The notes below the pieces were generated by a model, which worked only from the letters and a program-made list of their open reading frames with translations, was not told the origin of the DNA and did no database searches. Made by a program: the position numbers and the translations under genes. 64,000 bases of DNA from Pseudomonadota bacterium (GTDB lineage: Bacteria; Pseudomonadota; Gammaproteobacteria; Steroidobacterales; Steroidobacteraceae), in assembly GCA_037200975.1 (NCBI GenBank), contig JBBCGI010000001.1, forward strand, positions 1,116,001-1,180,000, read 5' to 3'. Position 1 is the stretch's first letter, and the number at the start of each line of letters is the position of its first letter. Shown here one piece after another: positions 25,595-34,534 of this stretch.

Positions 25595-26980
25595 TTGAGC
25601 TCGCTCGTTTCAGCCGCGCGCACCGCGGCCGCGCCTCGTCATCCGCCGGGACCTCGCGGTCTGCCGATCATCGGTTGCCTGCTGTCGGTCCTGCGCAATC
25701 CCATGCAGACGATGGCCAAGGCCGCGCGCCAGTTCGGCGGCATCGTGCGCATCCCGATCCGCGGCAAATTCCTGTATCTGGTGTCCGAGCCCGACCTGCT
25801 GCGCGAGCTGCTGGTCACCAATCGCGACAAGTACATGAAGAACATCCGCTACCGGCACATCCAGGCGCTGGTCGGCCAGGGGATGTTGCTGAGCGAAGCC
25901 GCCGAGTGGCGCCGCCAGAGGTTGATCACGCAGCCGGAATTCAAGCCCGATCACATCGACGCCCAGGTCGGCTGGATGACCGAGCTCACCGACAAATTCC
26001 TCGAACGCTGGCGCGTGCTCGCCGACCGCGGCGAAGCCATCGACGTCGAACCGGAGTTCGCGCGCCTGGCGCAGCTGCTCGCCGGGCGCTACTTGTTAGG
26101 CCCGGGTTTCGATGCGATCGCCGACCGCTTCTGCAAGGTGGCGGCGGAATGCAAGGAGCATTGGCCGCTCGCGCCGCGCGGGCTGGTGGCGTTGTTCAAG
26201 AAGCCCGCGAAAGAAAAATTGGCCGCCTTCGACGCCGCCATCGCGGAGCTCGACGCCTGCATCTACGGCTACATCACCGAGCATCGCAAGACGGGGTTCA
26301 AGGATTGCGGCGTTCTCACCCGCCTGGTCGCCAGCCAGAAGGACGGGCAGCCGGAGTTCACGGACACCTCGCTGCGCGACCAGATCTCGACGCTGTTCTT
26401 CGCCGGCCACGAAACGTCGGCCACCGCGATGTGCTGGATCCACTACCTGCTGTTCAAACACGGCGCGGTGCGCAACGCGCTGCAGCTCGAAGTGGCCGAC
26501 GTGCTCGGCAACCGCATGGCCACCGCCGCCGAACTGCGCAAGCTGCAATACACCAGCCAGGTGATCGACGAATCGATGCGGCTGTATTCGCCGATCCACG
26601 CGATCTCGCGCGTGGCGATGCAGGACGACACGGTGGGCGGGTATCACATCCCCGCCGGTCAGACGATCGTCATGTCGATGTATGCCACGCATCGCCTGCC
26701 GCAGTACTGGCCCGATCCGGAGCGGTTCGACCCCACGCGTTTCGAGCCGGCGCAGGTCGCGGCGCGTTCGCGGTTTGCCTATTTCCCGTTCGCCGCCGGT
26801 CATCGCAATTGCGTCGGCGCCGCGCAGGCGCTGGTGGAACTGAAACTGGTCATCGCGCGCATCGCGCAGCGCTATACGCTCGAGCTGGTACCCGGGCAGA
26901 AGATAGAGCCCGCTCCCGGCACCACCATGTATCCACGCCACGGAATGAAAATGACGATCCATCATCGGACCCAGGCTTGA
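25595..26980 (+). CDS. cytochrome P450
   Basis: 461 aa from a TTG at 25595 preceded by GGGGGGA (25581-25587); no nearer ATG precedes the conserved Pro-rich hinge PPGPRGLPIIG. Heme-thiolate motif FAAGHRNCVG (about 405-414), I-helix oxygen-activation motif FFAGHETSA (about 268-276), K-helix ESMRLYSP with ExxR, and FDPTRFEP are all present. A strongly hydrophobic membrane anchor is absent, as usual for bacterial P450s. Redox partners are not encoded nearby. The stop overlaps the following methyltransferase start (TTGA), so the two products probably act on the same molecule. Confidence 0.93.
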   Translation: MSSLVSAARTAAAPRHPPGPRGLPIIGCLLSVLRNPMQTMAKAARQFGGIVRIPIRGKFLYLVSEPDLLRELLVTNRDKYMKNIRYRHIQALVGQGMLLSEAAEWRRQRLITQPEFKPDHIDAQVGWMTELTDKFLERWRVLADRGEAIDVEPEFARLAQLLAGRYLLGPGFDAIADRFCKVAAECKEHWPLAPRGLVALFKKPAKEKLAAFDAAIAELDACIYGYITEHRKTGFKDCGVLTRLVASQKDGQPEFTDTSLRDQISTLFFAGHETSATAMCWIHYLLFKHGAVRNALQLEVADVLGNRMATAAELRKLQYTSQVIDESMRLYSPIHAISRVAMQDDTVGGYHIPAGQTIVMSMYATHRLPQYWPDPERFDPTRFEPAQVAARSRFAYFPFAAGHRNCVGAAQALVELKLVIARIAQRYTLELVPGQKIEPAPGTTMYPRHGMKMTIHHRTQA

Positions 26981-27732
26981 GCACTCCCCTCACGCGCGGC
27001 GAACAGGCGCGGCAGTTCTACAACGCCGCGGCGACCACGAGCACCGATTTCTGTTTCATGAATTACGGCTATGCGCCGTTGTCTGCGGAACTGGCGAGTT
27101 CCGCCGAGCCGGAAAGGTATTGCCTGCAGCTCTATCGTCACTTGCTGGGCGGTGCGGACCTCACCGGAAAACGCGTGGTCGAAGTGAGTTGCGGGCGCGG
27201 CGGCGGAGCCGCGCATGTGGCATCTACCTACAAGCCGCTGCAATACATGGGCATCGACATCAGCGAGAAGAACGTGGCGCTGGCCACGCAGCGTTTCGGC
27301 GATGTTCCGGGTTTGAGTTTCGAAGTGGGCAACGCCGAGGCGTTGCCGCTGTCGTCGAACGTGTGCCAGGCGTTGATCAATGTCGAAGCGTCACATCTGT
27401 ACGACAATCCGTTACAGTTTTTTTCCGAGGCATGGCGCGTACTCGACCGCGGCGGCGCGTTCTTCCATGTGGACCTCACCTGGAAAGACAAAGACCCGGC
27501 GAAGCTCATCGAGGCCGCCGGATTTTCCGTGGATCAGACCGAAGACATCACCGACAACGTGCGCCAGGCACTCGAGCTCGACAGCGATCGCCGCGAGCAG
27601 ATCGTGATGAGTTTCCCCGAGCAACTGCGCGCCGACTTCCGCGACTGGTCCGGCGTGAAAGGCCACCGGGCGCACAAGCGGCTCGCAACCGGCGAGTGGA
27701 AATACATCGTGACCCGCGCCGTCAAGAAGTAG
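26977..27732 (+). CDS. SAM-dependent methyltransferase
   Basis: 251 aa from TTG 26977, overlapping the P450 stop by 4 bp. Class I Rossmann methyltransferase: motif I VVEVSCGRGGGAAH (about 63-76), acidic end of strand 2 in YMGIDISEKN, motif around VGNAEALPLSSN and post-motif WRVLDRGGAFFHVDL. The opening resembles small-molecule C/O-methyltransferases of natural product and lipid pathways; the substrate cannot be told. It is followed by the REP-like hairpin that separates it from a convergent hydrolase. Confidence 0.85.
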   Translation: MSTPLTRGEQARQFYNAAATTSTDFCFMNYGYAPLSAELASSAEPERYCLQLYRHLLGGADLTGKRVVEVSCGRGGGAAHVASTYKPLQYMGIDISEKNVALATQRFGDVPGLSFEVGNAEALPLSSNVCQALINVEASHLYDNPLQFFSEAWRVLDRGGAFFHVDLTWKDKDPAKLIEAAGFSVDQTEDITDNVRQALELDSDRREQIVMSFPEQLRADFRDWSGVKGHRAHKRLATGEWKYIVTRAVKK

Positions 27733-27845
27733 GAAGTCGGTGCCGAGGAAGTCGGTGCCGGGTCGGACTTAGAAGCAGTGAAAGACTGTTCGCGCGAATG
27801 CTTCTAAGTCCGACCCGGCACCGACTTTCCGCGGCACCGACTTCC
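27732..27845. repeat. REP-like double inverted repeat / bidirectional terminator
   Basis: Inner arms 27749-27777 and 27799-27827 are perfect 29-bp inverted repeats around a 21-nt loop; outer 14-bp arms lie at 27732-27745 and 27832-27845. The word GTCGGTGCCG occurs in each arm. It fills the gap between convergent genes (stop codons at 27732 and 27847) and can fold in either transcript, so it could end both. The GGTGCCGGG core is shared with the RAYT repeats at 13299 and 14301, suggesting a non-autonomous relative of that element. Confidence 0.8.
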
Positions 27846-27846
27846 T

Positions 27847-28674
27847 CTACTCCTGGATGTACGCCAGCAGATCCGCGTTCACCACATCCGGGTTGATCGT
27901 GCACATGCCGTGTCCGAAACCCTTGTGAACCTTGAGCGTGCCTTTCTTGAGCAGCTTGGAAGACAACAGCGCCGAGTCCGCGATCGGCACGATCTGGTCG
28001 TCGTCGCCGTGCAGCACCAGCGTCGGCACGTCTATCTTCTTCAAGTCCTCGGTGAAATCCGTCTCGGAGAACGCCTTGATGCAGTCGTAGTGCGGCTTGA
28101 TGCCGCCCATCATTCCCTGCCGCCACCAGTTGTCGACGACGCCGGGGATGGTCGTCGCGCCCGGACGATTGAAACCATAGAACGGACCTGACGGCACATC
28201 ACGATAGAACTGCGCGCGGTTCGCCACCAGCGCGGCACGGAATCCGTCGAACACCTCGATGGGCAGGCCACCGGGATTCTTGTCGCTCTTGACCATGATC
28301 GGCGGCACCGCTCCGATCAACACGGCCTTGGACACGCGCCCACCGCCGCCGTACTGCGCGACGTAACGCGCCACCTCGCCACCGCCGGTCGAATGCCCGA
28401 TGTGTATAGCGCCCTTGAGATCCAGATGCGCCGCCAGCGCCGCGACGTCCGCCGCGTAGGTATCCATCTCGTTGCCCGCGAACGTCTGCGAAGACCGCCC
28501 GTGACCTCGGCGGTCGTGCGCGATCACGCGGAAGCCCTTCGCCAGAAAGAACATCATCTGCGCGTCCCAGTCGTCGGCGCTCAATGGCCAGCCGTGGTGG
28601 AACATGATCGGCTTCCCGCTGCCCCAATCCTTGTAGAAAATTTCCGTACCGTCTTTGGTCGTCACGAAACTCAT
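27847..28674 (-). CDS. alpha/beta hydrolase (non-heme chloroperoxidase-like)
   Basis: 275 aa. Alpha/beta-hydrolase fold with oxyanion motif [13 protein letters not shown] (about 25-37), nucleophile elbow GHSTGGGE (Ser about 95), acid in [12 protein letters not shown] and a C-terminal His in GFGHGM. The sequence is of the type often annotated as cofactor-free haloperoxidase/arylesterase; the natural substrate is unknown. It is the distal gene of a three-hydrolase minus-strand group (27847-30230), 15 bp after the next. Confidence 0.88.
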   Translation of the reverse strand: MSFVTTKDGTEIFYKDWGSGKPIMFHHGWPLSADDWDAQMMFFLAKGFRVIAHDRRGHGRSSQTFAGNEMDTYAADVAALAAHLDLKGAIHIGHSTGGGEVARYVAQYGGGGRVSKAVLIGAVPPIMVKSDKNPGGLPIEVFDGFRAALVANRAQFYRDVPSGPFYGFNRPGATTIPGVVDNWWRQGMMGGIKPHYDCIKAFSETDFTEDLKKIDVPTLVLHGDDDQIVPIADSALLSSKLLKKGTLKVHKGFGHGMCTINPDVVNADLLAYIQE

Positions 28675-28689
28675 TGCGAACTCCCTGGG

Positions 28690-29508
28690 TCAGTTGCGGG
28701 CATTGATCCAGCCGACGATCTCGGCGAGCACCTGCTCTTTGCCAAGATCGTTCAACAGATCGTGATAATGCCCCTCGTAAAGTTTCAGCGTCTTGTCAGC
28801 CGACGCCGCCTTGTCGAAGAAGAGCTGGCTGCCGGCGGGCACGGTCGCGTGGTCGGCCGTGCCGTGCAGGATGAGCAGCGGCAGCTTGAGCGTTCCGAAC
28901 CCGGCGAGCATCCGGTCGCCGGCTTCCAGCAGCGCCTTCACGGTCCGTGCCGGTTGTTTTTCACCCTGGCAATACGGATCGGCATTGAGCACCGCGAGGG
29001 CTTTCGGGTCGCGCGTGAAATCCTTCATGTGCAGCGTCAGCACCGGCAGTTTCGGCACGACCTTCCCAAGGAACCGCACCAGGCTCAGCACGATGGCAGG
29101 CGCCGGCACCTGGAAGGCAAAACTTTCGCAGATGAAGCCGGCGATTTCCGTCTGGTGATCCAGCGTCCAGGTGCAGCCCACCACGCCCCCGGCGCTGTGG
29201 CCTAACAGGAACACCTTCAACCCGGGCTCACGGGATTTTGCCAGCGCGATGACCGTTCCCAGATCTTCGGTGTAGTCCGCGTATTCGTCGATGTAGAAAC
29301 GCGGGCCTTCGGATTTGCCGCGACCGCGCTGATCGTAGGCGTACACCGCGAACCCGGCCGCCGCGAACTGCTCGGCGGGCCAGATGTATTGGCCGCTGTG
29401 CGAGTTCACACCGTGGCAGATCACGACCACCGCCTTGGGCGCATCGGGGCGCCACGAGCGCAGGAACAGTCGGGTGCCGTAACGGCCGGTAAAGAACTCT
29501 TCTTTCAT
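28690..29508 (-). CDS. alpha/beta hydrolase (monoacylglycerol lipase-like)
   Basis: 272 aa, Hydrolase_4 (serine aminopeptidase S33/MGL) type. Seen: CHGVNSHSGQYIWPAEQFA (oxyanion region), YDQRGRGKSEG, nucleophile GHSAGGVVG (about 103-111), the Asp in LLILHGTADHATVP and His in YEGHYHDLLND. No signal peptide, so probably cytosolic. It overlaps the dienelactone hydrolase-like gene by 4 bp (ATGA), so both are translated from one message. Confidence 0.88.
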   Translation of the reverse strand: MKEEFFTGRYGTRLFLRSWRPDAPKAVVVICHGVNSHSGQYIWPAEQFAAAGFAVYAYDQRGRGKSEGPRFYIDEYADYTEDLGTVIALAKSREPGLKVFLLGHSAGGVVGCTWTLDHQTEIAGFICESFAFQVPAPAIVLSLVRFLGKVVPKLPVLTLHMKDFTRDPKALAVLNADPYCQGEKQPARTVKALLEAGDRMLAGFGTLKLPLLILHGTADHATVPAGSQLFFDKAASADKTLKLYEGHYHDLLNDLGKEQVLAEIVGWINARN

Positions 29509-30230
29509 TGGGACCTCAGATGCCGGTTGAAGAAATCGAGCGTGCGGGCACGCGAGATGCCCGCCGCGTCGATATCGAAATGCGCGCCGCCGTGCCGCGA
29601 GAATGCGTGATTGCAGCCGGGGTAGCTATGGATTTCCACGCGCGGGTTGCCGGACAGCGCCGCCTTGACGCTGGCCTGTGCATCCTTCGAAATGAACTCG
29701 TCTTCTTCGGCGAGATGCATCTGCATTGGCGCATCGATGTCCTGCGCCTCGCCGAGGAATTCCTCGGTGCGCCCGCCGTGAAACGCGACCGCCGCGTCCA
29801 CGCGCGTACGCGCCGCGGCGAGGAATGTCAGCAACCCGCCGAGACAGAATCCCATGACTCCGGTGGGCAGTCCGCCTGACAACCCGCGCGCGGCGGCAAC
29901 CGTCGCTTCCACGTCGCGCACTCCCGCGTCGATGTCGAAAGCCTGATAGAGCGCGAGCCCCTTCTCCCAGTCCGGCTGCGAGCGAACGGAGAGGTCCACG
30001 TGACGCTCCTGCCGCCAGAACAGATCCGGGCACAACGCGATGAACCCGGCGGCCGCGAGTTCGCCGCAGGTGGCGCGCAGATCTTCATTGACGCCGAACA
30101 CCTCGTGCAGGACGACGATGACGGGCCGGCGGCGTTCGTCCGGCCGCGCGAGGTAGGCGTCGAATGCGCCCTCCGCCGAGGCAACCCGCAGCGTGCGTGC
30201 CTGATCCTGGTGCCATGGTTGTGTGGACAT
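29505..30230 (-). CDS. dienelactone hydrolase family protein
   Basis: 241 aa from ATG 30230. Family features: VIVVLHEVFGVNEDLRATCGELA (the conserved Glu after strand 2), nucleophile segment MGFCLGGLLTFLAA with Cys rather than Ser, LAEEDEFIS and the C-terminal NHAFSRHG His motif. This matches the Cys-His-Asp triad of dienelactone hydrolases, here in a general hydrolase family of unknown substrate. It is the first gene of the three-hydrolase group and is divergent from the AraC-type gene. Confidence 0.88.
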   Translation of the reverse strand: MSTQPWHQDQARTLRVASAEGAFDAYLARPDERRRPVIVVLHEVFGVNEDLRATCGELAAAGFIALCPDLFWRQERHVDLSVRSQPDWEKGLALYQAFDIDAGVRDVEATVAAARGLSGGLPTGVMGFCLGGLLTFLAAARTRVDAAVAFHGGRTEEFLGEAQDIDAPMQMHLAEEDEFISKDAQASVKAALSGNPRVEIHSYPGCNHAFSRHGGAHFDIDAAGISRARTLDFFNRHLRSQ

Positions 30231-30300
30231 CGACTGCTTCCCCGATTGCCGTGCGGGATTCAAGATACGCGCGCACCGCCGCCTTCCGGGATGGACCCAA

Positions 30301-31314
30301 GTGACAAAGAACGGGCAACAACTGACAGAACACGCGCCGCTCGAAGTGGCCATCATGTGTTACCCCGGCGCGCAGCTCACTTCCATTCACGGACTGACCG
30401 ACGTGTTCACGTACGCGGACTACTACGCGCGCGAACATTCCGCGCGCCAGCAGCCCTTCATCCGCGTCACTCATTGGCGCGAGCGCGCCGAGGGCGACGG
30501 AATCGAAAACACCTTCGATTCCCTGCCCGGGCCATTCAAGGTGCCGGCGCTGGTCATCGTCCCCGCCTGCCAGATCGCGCCGCCCGAACGCGGGCATGCG
30601 CCGCGCAGCAAGGAATGGATTCGCGGCCGACACGCCGACGGCGCCGTGGTCGCCGCGGTGTGCGGCGGCGTATTTCTATTGGCGGACGCGGGGTTGCTCG
30701 AGGGCCGGCGTGCCACCACGCACTGGCTGTTCGCCGATGAACTGCGCCGGCGATTCCCGGGGCTCGACGTCGATGCCGATCGGCTGGTCATCGACGATCA
30801 GGATGTGATCACCGCCGGCGGGGTGCTCGCCTGGGCGGACCTGGGCCTGAGCCTGGTCGAACGATTGTTAGGCGCGACGGTGATGCACAGCACGGCGCGG
30901 TTCATGGTCATGGATCCGCCGGGCCGCGAGCAGAAACTGTACGGCGATTTCGCGCCGCGGCTGCAGCACGGCGACAAGGCAATCCTCGCCATCCAGCACT
31001 GGCTGCAGGCGAATGCGGCCGCGGCTTGTTCGGTCAGCGATCTGGCGCAGCGCGCGAATCTGGGCGAGCGTACGTTCCTGCGCCGCTTCGTCAAAGCCAC
31101 CGGCGTGAAGCCCAGCGAATACACCCAGCGGCTGCGTATCGCGCGCAGCCGCGACTTGCTCGAGTTCACGCGCGACTCGGTGGAACAGGTGTCGCTGGCC
31201 GCCGGCTACGAAGACCCGGGCGGCTTCCGGCGGATCTTCAAACGCGTGATCGGCCTGTCACCGGGCGAGTACCGGCGACGTTTTCAGCGCGAGCGGCTGA
31301 TCAAGACCGCCTGA
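30301..31314 (+). CDS. GlxA-family AraC-type transcriptional regulator
   Basis: 337 aa from GTG 30301; an ATG at 30223 in frame would overlap the start of the divergent hydrolase gene. N-terminal DJ-1/PfpI-like domain (about 12-180, with AAVCGGVFLLADAGLLEGRRATTHW) and C-terminal AraC helix-turn-helix pair (about 230-325: FVKATGVKPSEYTQRLRIARS; VSLAAGYEDPGGFRRIFKR). Its 70-bp gap to the hydrolase cluster suggests it regulates those genes. The 3' end overlaps the convergent SDR gene by 31 bp. Confidence 0.9.
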   Translation: MTKNGQQLTEHAPLEVAIMCYPGAQLTSIHGLTDVFTYADYYAREHSARQQPFIRVTHWRERAEGDGIENTFDSLPGPFKVPALVIVPACQIAPPERGHAPRSKEWIRGRHADGAVVAAVCGGVFLLADAGLLEGRRATTHWLFADELRRRFPGLDVDADRLVIDDQDVITAGGVLAWADLGLSLVERLLGATVMHSTARFMVMDPPGREQKLYGDFAPRLQHGDKAILAIQHWLQANAAAACSVSDLAQRANLGERTFLRRFVKATGVKPSEYTQRLRIARSRDLLEFTRDSVEQVSLAAGYEDPGGFRRIFKRVIGLSPGEYRRRFQRERLIKTA

Positions 31315-32186
31315 GCCTGGGCGCTGGCGACTTCACGCTCGCTTTGCAGGAAGCCGGACGCCGGTACGATTTCATCCTCGCGAGCGGAGATCTGCGGCCA
31401 CTGCTCGATGACACGTTCGCCCGCGTCTTCGCCACCGCCGGCAAAGCGGCCGGCCGTCAGGGTGATGAAGGCACGCGCGACGTGGCCGCCGCCCGCGCAC
31501 ACGATGGCGCGCGTGGGCGCGTCATCGCTCACCAGCGCCAGCAACGCCGGACTCACCAGCGCGGCGTCGAGCGCCGCCAGACTCGCATCGGGTATGACGC
31601 CGCGTGTCATCTGCGTCGCCGCCGAGGGTGCGAGACAGTTGACGCGAATGCCGTACTTCTCGCCTTCGATCGCCAGCGTCTGCATGAGGCCGACCAGCGC
31701 CATCTTCGCCGCGCTGTAGTTTGACTGCCCGAAGTTGCCGTACAGACCCGATGACGACGTGGTCATCACGATGCGGCCGAACTGCTGCGCGCGCATCCGG
31801 TTCCACACCGCCTGTGTGCAGATCACCGCGCCCATCAGGTGCACGTCGACCACCCGCCGGAAATCTTCCAGCGTCATCTTCGCGAAACTCTTGTCGCGCA
31901 GGATGCCGGCGTTGTTTACCAGGATGTCGACGCGTTGCCATTCGGCCAGCGTGCGCTCCACCATCGCGGCGACCGCATCGACATCCGTCACGGAAGCGGC
32001 GAACGGCAGCGCGGCGCCACCGGCGGCGGTGATTTCGGCCGCTACGGCTTCAGCGGCGCTCGCCGCGACGTCGTTTACGACGACGCGTGCACCCTGGCGC
32101 GCGAGGAACAACGCATGTTCGCGGCCCAGGCCGCCACCCGCGCCGGTCACCACCGCAACGCGTCCATCGATCCGATGTTTCATCAT
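31284..32186 (-). CDS. short-chain dehydrogenase/reductase (SDR)
   Basis: 300 aa from ATG 32186 (MMKHRIDG). Rossmann motif VTGAGGGLGREHA (about 13-25), VDILVNNAGI, catalytic Ser in TSSSGLYG and YxxxK in NYSAAK. The arrangement matches the dehydrogenase part of HSD17B4-like SDRs, which often act on hydroxyacyl or steroid substrates; about 60 extra C-terminal residues are present. A further in-frame ATG at 32228 is possible. The 3' end overlaps the AraC-type gene on the other strand by 31 bp. Confidence 0.88.
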   Translation of the reverse strand: MMKHRIDGRVAVVTGAGGGLGREHALFLARQGARVVVNDVAASAAEAVAAEITAAGGAALPFAASVTDVDAVAAMVERTLAEWQRVDILVNNAGILRDKSFAKMTLEDFRRVVDVHLMGAVICTQAVWNRMRAQQFGRIVMTTSSSGLYGNFGQSNYSAAKMALVGLMQTLAIEGEKYGIRVNCLAPSAATQMTRGVIPDASLAALDAALVSPALLALVSDDAPTRAIVCAGGGHVARAFITLTAGRFAGGGEDAGERVIEQWPQISAREDEIVPASGFLQSEREVASAQAQAVLISRSR

Positions 32187-32240
32187 GTCGTCGATCTTAC
32201 CCGTCGCTGAGGGAAGCACTCGACTCACACGGATTACGCG

Positions 32241-34469
32241 TTACTCGAAGCGGTAACTGAGTTTCACCAGCAGCTGCTCGTCGTCGCGCAGGCTGAAGCT
32301 GTTGCGCAGTTGCCGCCCCAGGCCCTCGGAAGTGTCCTTGCGATCGAATCCGCCCCGGCCAAAAACGACATATAGATAGGACAGCGGCCCGAGTTCGTAG
32401 CGATAACGGATCTGGAAGCCGAGATTGCGCACACTGAAATCGTCGATGGGTTCATTACTTTCGACCGGATCGCCGTTGGGTGCGATGCGATAGGCCGTCT
32501 CGAGCCGTGCATCGATCGCGATCGCCTGCAGCTTGACCCGCAGTTCCTGGCGGTTGCCGATGGTCCAGTCGAAGCCGGCGTCGAAGTGCGCTTCGCGCCC
32601 GCCAAAACCGCCGACCAGGTTTTCGCGCTGCCATACCAGCCAGTCCGGCGTGCGGCTGTACGACGCGCCCAGGTAGAGATTGAATGCATCGCTCACGAAG
32701 TACTTCGGCTCGAAGTTGACGTAGTAGCCGAGCCGGTCGTTGCCGGCGAATCCGCCGGTCGTGGGATTGATCTCGACGTAATACGCCCAGTTGCCCTTGC
32801 GCGGCCGGTCATATTCGAAGTACGCGTTGTAGTTCGGCGGAATACGCGCCACGCCGTTGCCGCGTGTCAGCAGGTCGTCATACCCCGCGCTGTTCACGTT
32901 GATCTGTGCGTATTCGAAGCTGCCGTTGCGCAGCCGCCCCTGGCGGCTCAGTCGGACCTGGTGGCCCATCAGCAGGCCGTGGTCGTTGTAGTCGGAACTG
33001 AAACGCAGGCGCCAGTCCTTCGATGCGTAGCGGGATTCAGCCGGCAGGTCGGCGAAGCGGCGCAGCACCTCCCAGTGCAGGTAGTTGGTGCTGTTGCGCG
33101 CGAGGTAGCCGGCATCGTTGATCTGCAGGTCGTTGCCGAAGTGCATGGCGATCAGCTGCTGGCGCCAGCCGCGATCCATCTCGTAGTCGGCCCACAGCGT
33201 GGCGCCCGTGTCGCGCGAGCTCTCGCCCGGGGCGTCGATATCGCTGCCGAACACGCGCGTGCGCACGTTCCAGCGCGCGCTCGGGCGCCAGTTGTGATCG
33301 AGCCCGAGGACGGTGGCCGTGCGGTCGAGGAACGGGCGCTTCACCTGCGTCGCCATCAATCCGACATTCTGTTTGCTGAAATCGCGCACCAGCCGCAGCG
33401 CGCCGAAAGTGCGCCCCACCTCTTCGGACTCATCGGCGGCGAACAGGCCGTACTTCGTGTCGCCGAAGCTGCCGTTGAGTTTGACGGCGCCGGTGATGTC
33501 GCCCGAACCCTCGCCGTCGTCGTTGGGACCGCCGATGCGGCGCGTATACAGCAGCTGGCTGTAATCCGACGGCGTGGTGAATTCGAAAATACCCTGGTTC
33601 TCGGTGAAGAACGGGCGCTTGTCGCTGACGAAGGTTTCCGTGGCACTGAAGTTGACCACCAGGTCGTCGCTCTCGACCTGGCCGAAATCGGGATTCAACG
33701 TGGCCGTGAGTTGGGTCTGGCCGTTCGGCTTCCAGAACAGGTCGACGCCGGCATCGCCGTTGCTGCCGCCGCGCACGTGGTCGTACAGGCCCGAGACATA
33801 CGGCGTGACCGCCAGCAGCGACTGGCTGTAGTTAGCCAGCTCGACCGCCGCGAAATCCGACACGAAACGCGGCCGCTCAAAACTCGCCTGCGGCCAGGCC
33901 ACGCGTTCGCCCGTTTCCCCGACGACGCGATCCAGGTAGATCTTCACGATCCGTTTGTCGCTCCGGGCCTCACGCATCGGCGCGATGTGCCAGGGGATCA
34001 GCACCTCGGCCGACCAGGCGTCCGCATCGCCGGAGACAGCGTGCCGCCAGTTGCCGTCCCAATCCTTGTTGAAGGAGTTCTCGTTGCTGACGATGCCGTC
34101 GTACACGCCGTCGGTGGCGCTGACGGTGAAGTTGTACGCGGTGCGGCCGTCGCCGTCGAAGTCGACCATGACGTTCACGCGGTCGACCTGGTCCTCGAAA
34201 TCGCGCTGCACACGCTGCTGGTTGCGCGCGACGGAGGGCGGTTGCGTGTTCCTGAAAGCGAACGCGAGTCCTTCCGGCGTGGCGAGGATCCACGCCTCGG
34301 TGGCGAACGAACCCGGCTCGCCGTTGAGCGGCTGCGTCTTGCGGAAGTCGGTGATGTGCTGCGCGGCCTGCCATTCCTCCGCGCCGATGTGGCCGTCGAT
34401 CTCGACGCCCAAGGCGGGCACGGCAACAAGCACCAGCAGAAGCCGGGCAATCCCTCGCTTGAAACTCAT
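32241..34469 (-). CDS. DUF5916 family protein (CBM9-like domain plus predicted beta-barrel)
   Basis: 742 aa with a signal peptide (KRGIARLLLVLVAVPALG). Residues about 22-210 resemble a CBM9-like carbohydrate-binding domain (DGHIGAEEWQAAQHI; AYNFTVSATDGVYDG; WSAEVLIPW). From about 215 the protein is rich in alternating aromatic/polar strands and ends in KLSYRFE, the terminal-Phe-region pattern of outer-membrane barrels. FFTENQGIFEFTTPSD is typical of DUF5916 proteins. Function unknown. It is a single gene between an SDR and a MerR regulator. Confidence 0.85.
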   Translation of the reverse strand: MSFKRGIARLLLVLVAVPALGVEIDGHIGAEEWQAAQHITDFRKTQPLNGEPGSFATEAWILATPEGLAFAFRNTQPPSVARNQQRVQRDFEDQVDRVNVMVDFDGDGRTAYNFTVSATDGVYDGIVSNENSFNKDWDGNWRHAVSGDADAWSAEVLIPWHIAPMREARSDKRIVKIYLDRVVGETGERVAWPQASFERPRFVSDFAAVELANYSQSLLAVTPYVSGLYDHVRGGSNGDAGVDLFWKPNGQTQLTATLNPDFGQVESDDLVVNFSATETFVSDKRPFFTENQGIFEFTTPSDYSQLLYTRRIGGPNDDGEGSGDITGAVKLNGSFGDTKYGLFAADESEEVGRTFGALRLVRDFSKQNVGLMATQVKRPFLDRTATVLGLDHNWRPSARWNVRTRVFGSDIDAPGESSRDTGATLWADYEMDRGWRQQLIAMHFGNDLQINDAGYLARNSTNYLHWEVLRRFADLPAESRYASKDWRLRFSSDYNDHGLLMGHQVRLSRQGRLRNGSFEYAQINVNSAGYDDLLTRGNGVARIPPNYNAYFEYDRPRKGNWAYYVEINPTTGGFAGNDRLGYYVNFEPKYFVSDAFNLYLGASYSRTPDWLVWQRENLVGGFGGREAHFDAGFDWTIGNRQELRVKLQAIAIDARLETAYRIAPNGDPVESNEPIDDFSVRNLGFQIRYRYELGPLSYLYVVFGRGGFDRKDTSEGLGRQLRNSFSLRDDEQLLVKLSYRFE

Positions 34470-34534
34470 CCCTCTCCCTCGATCGGCCGCTGGCTCGAAC
34501 TATAGACGGGCGAATCGGGGCTCCGGTTTGAATT

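Noticed and set aside
32586-34505. 639-codon frame antisense to the DUF5916 gene
   Set aside because: Fully overlaps a gene with signal peptide and family motifs; product lacks recognisable features.
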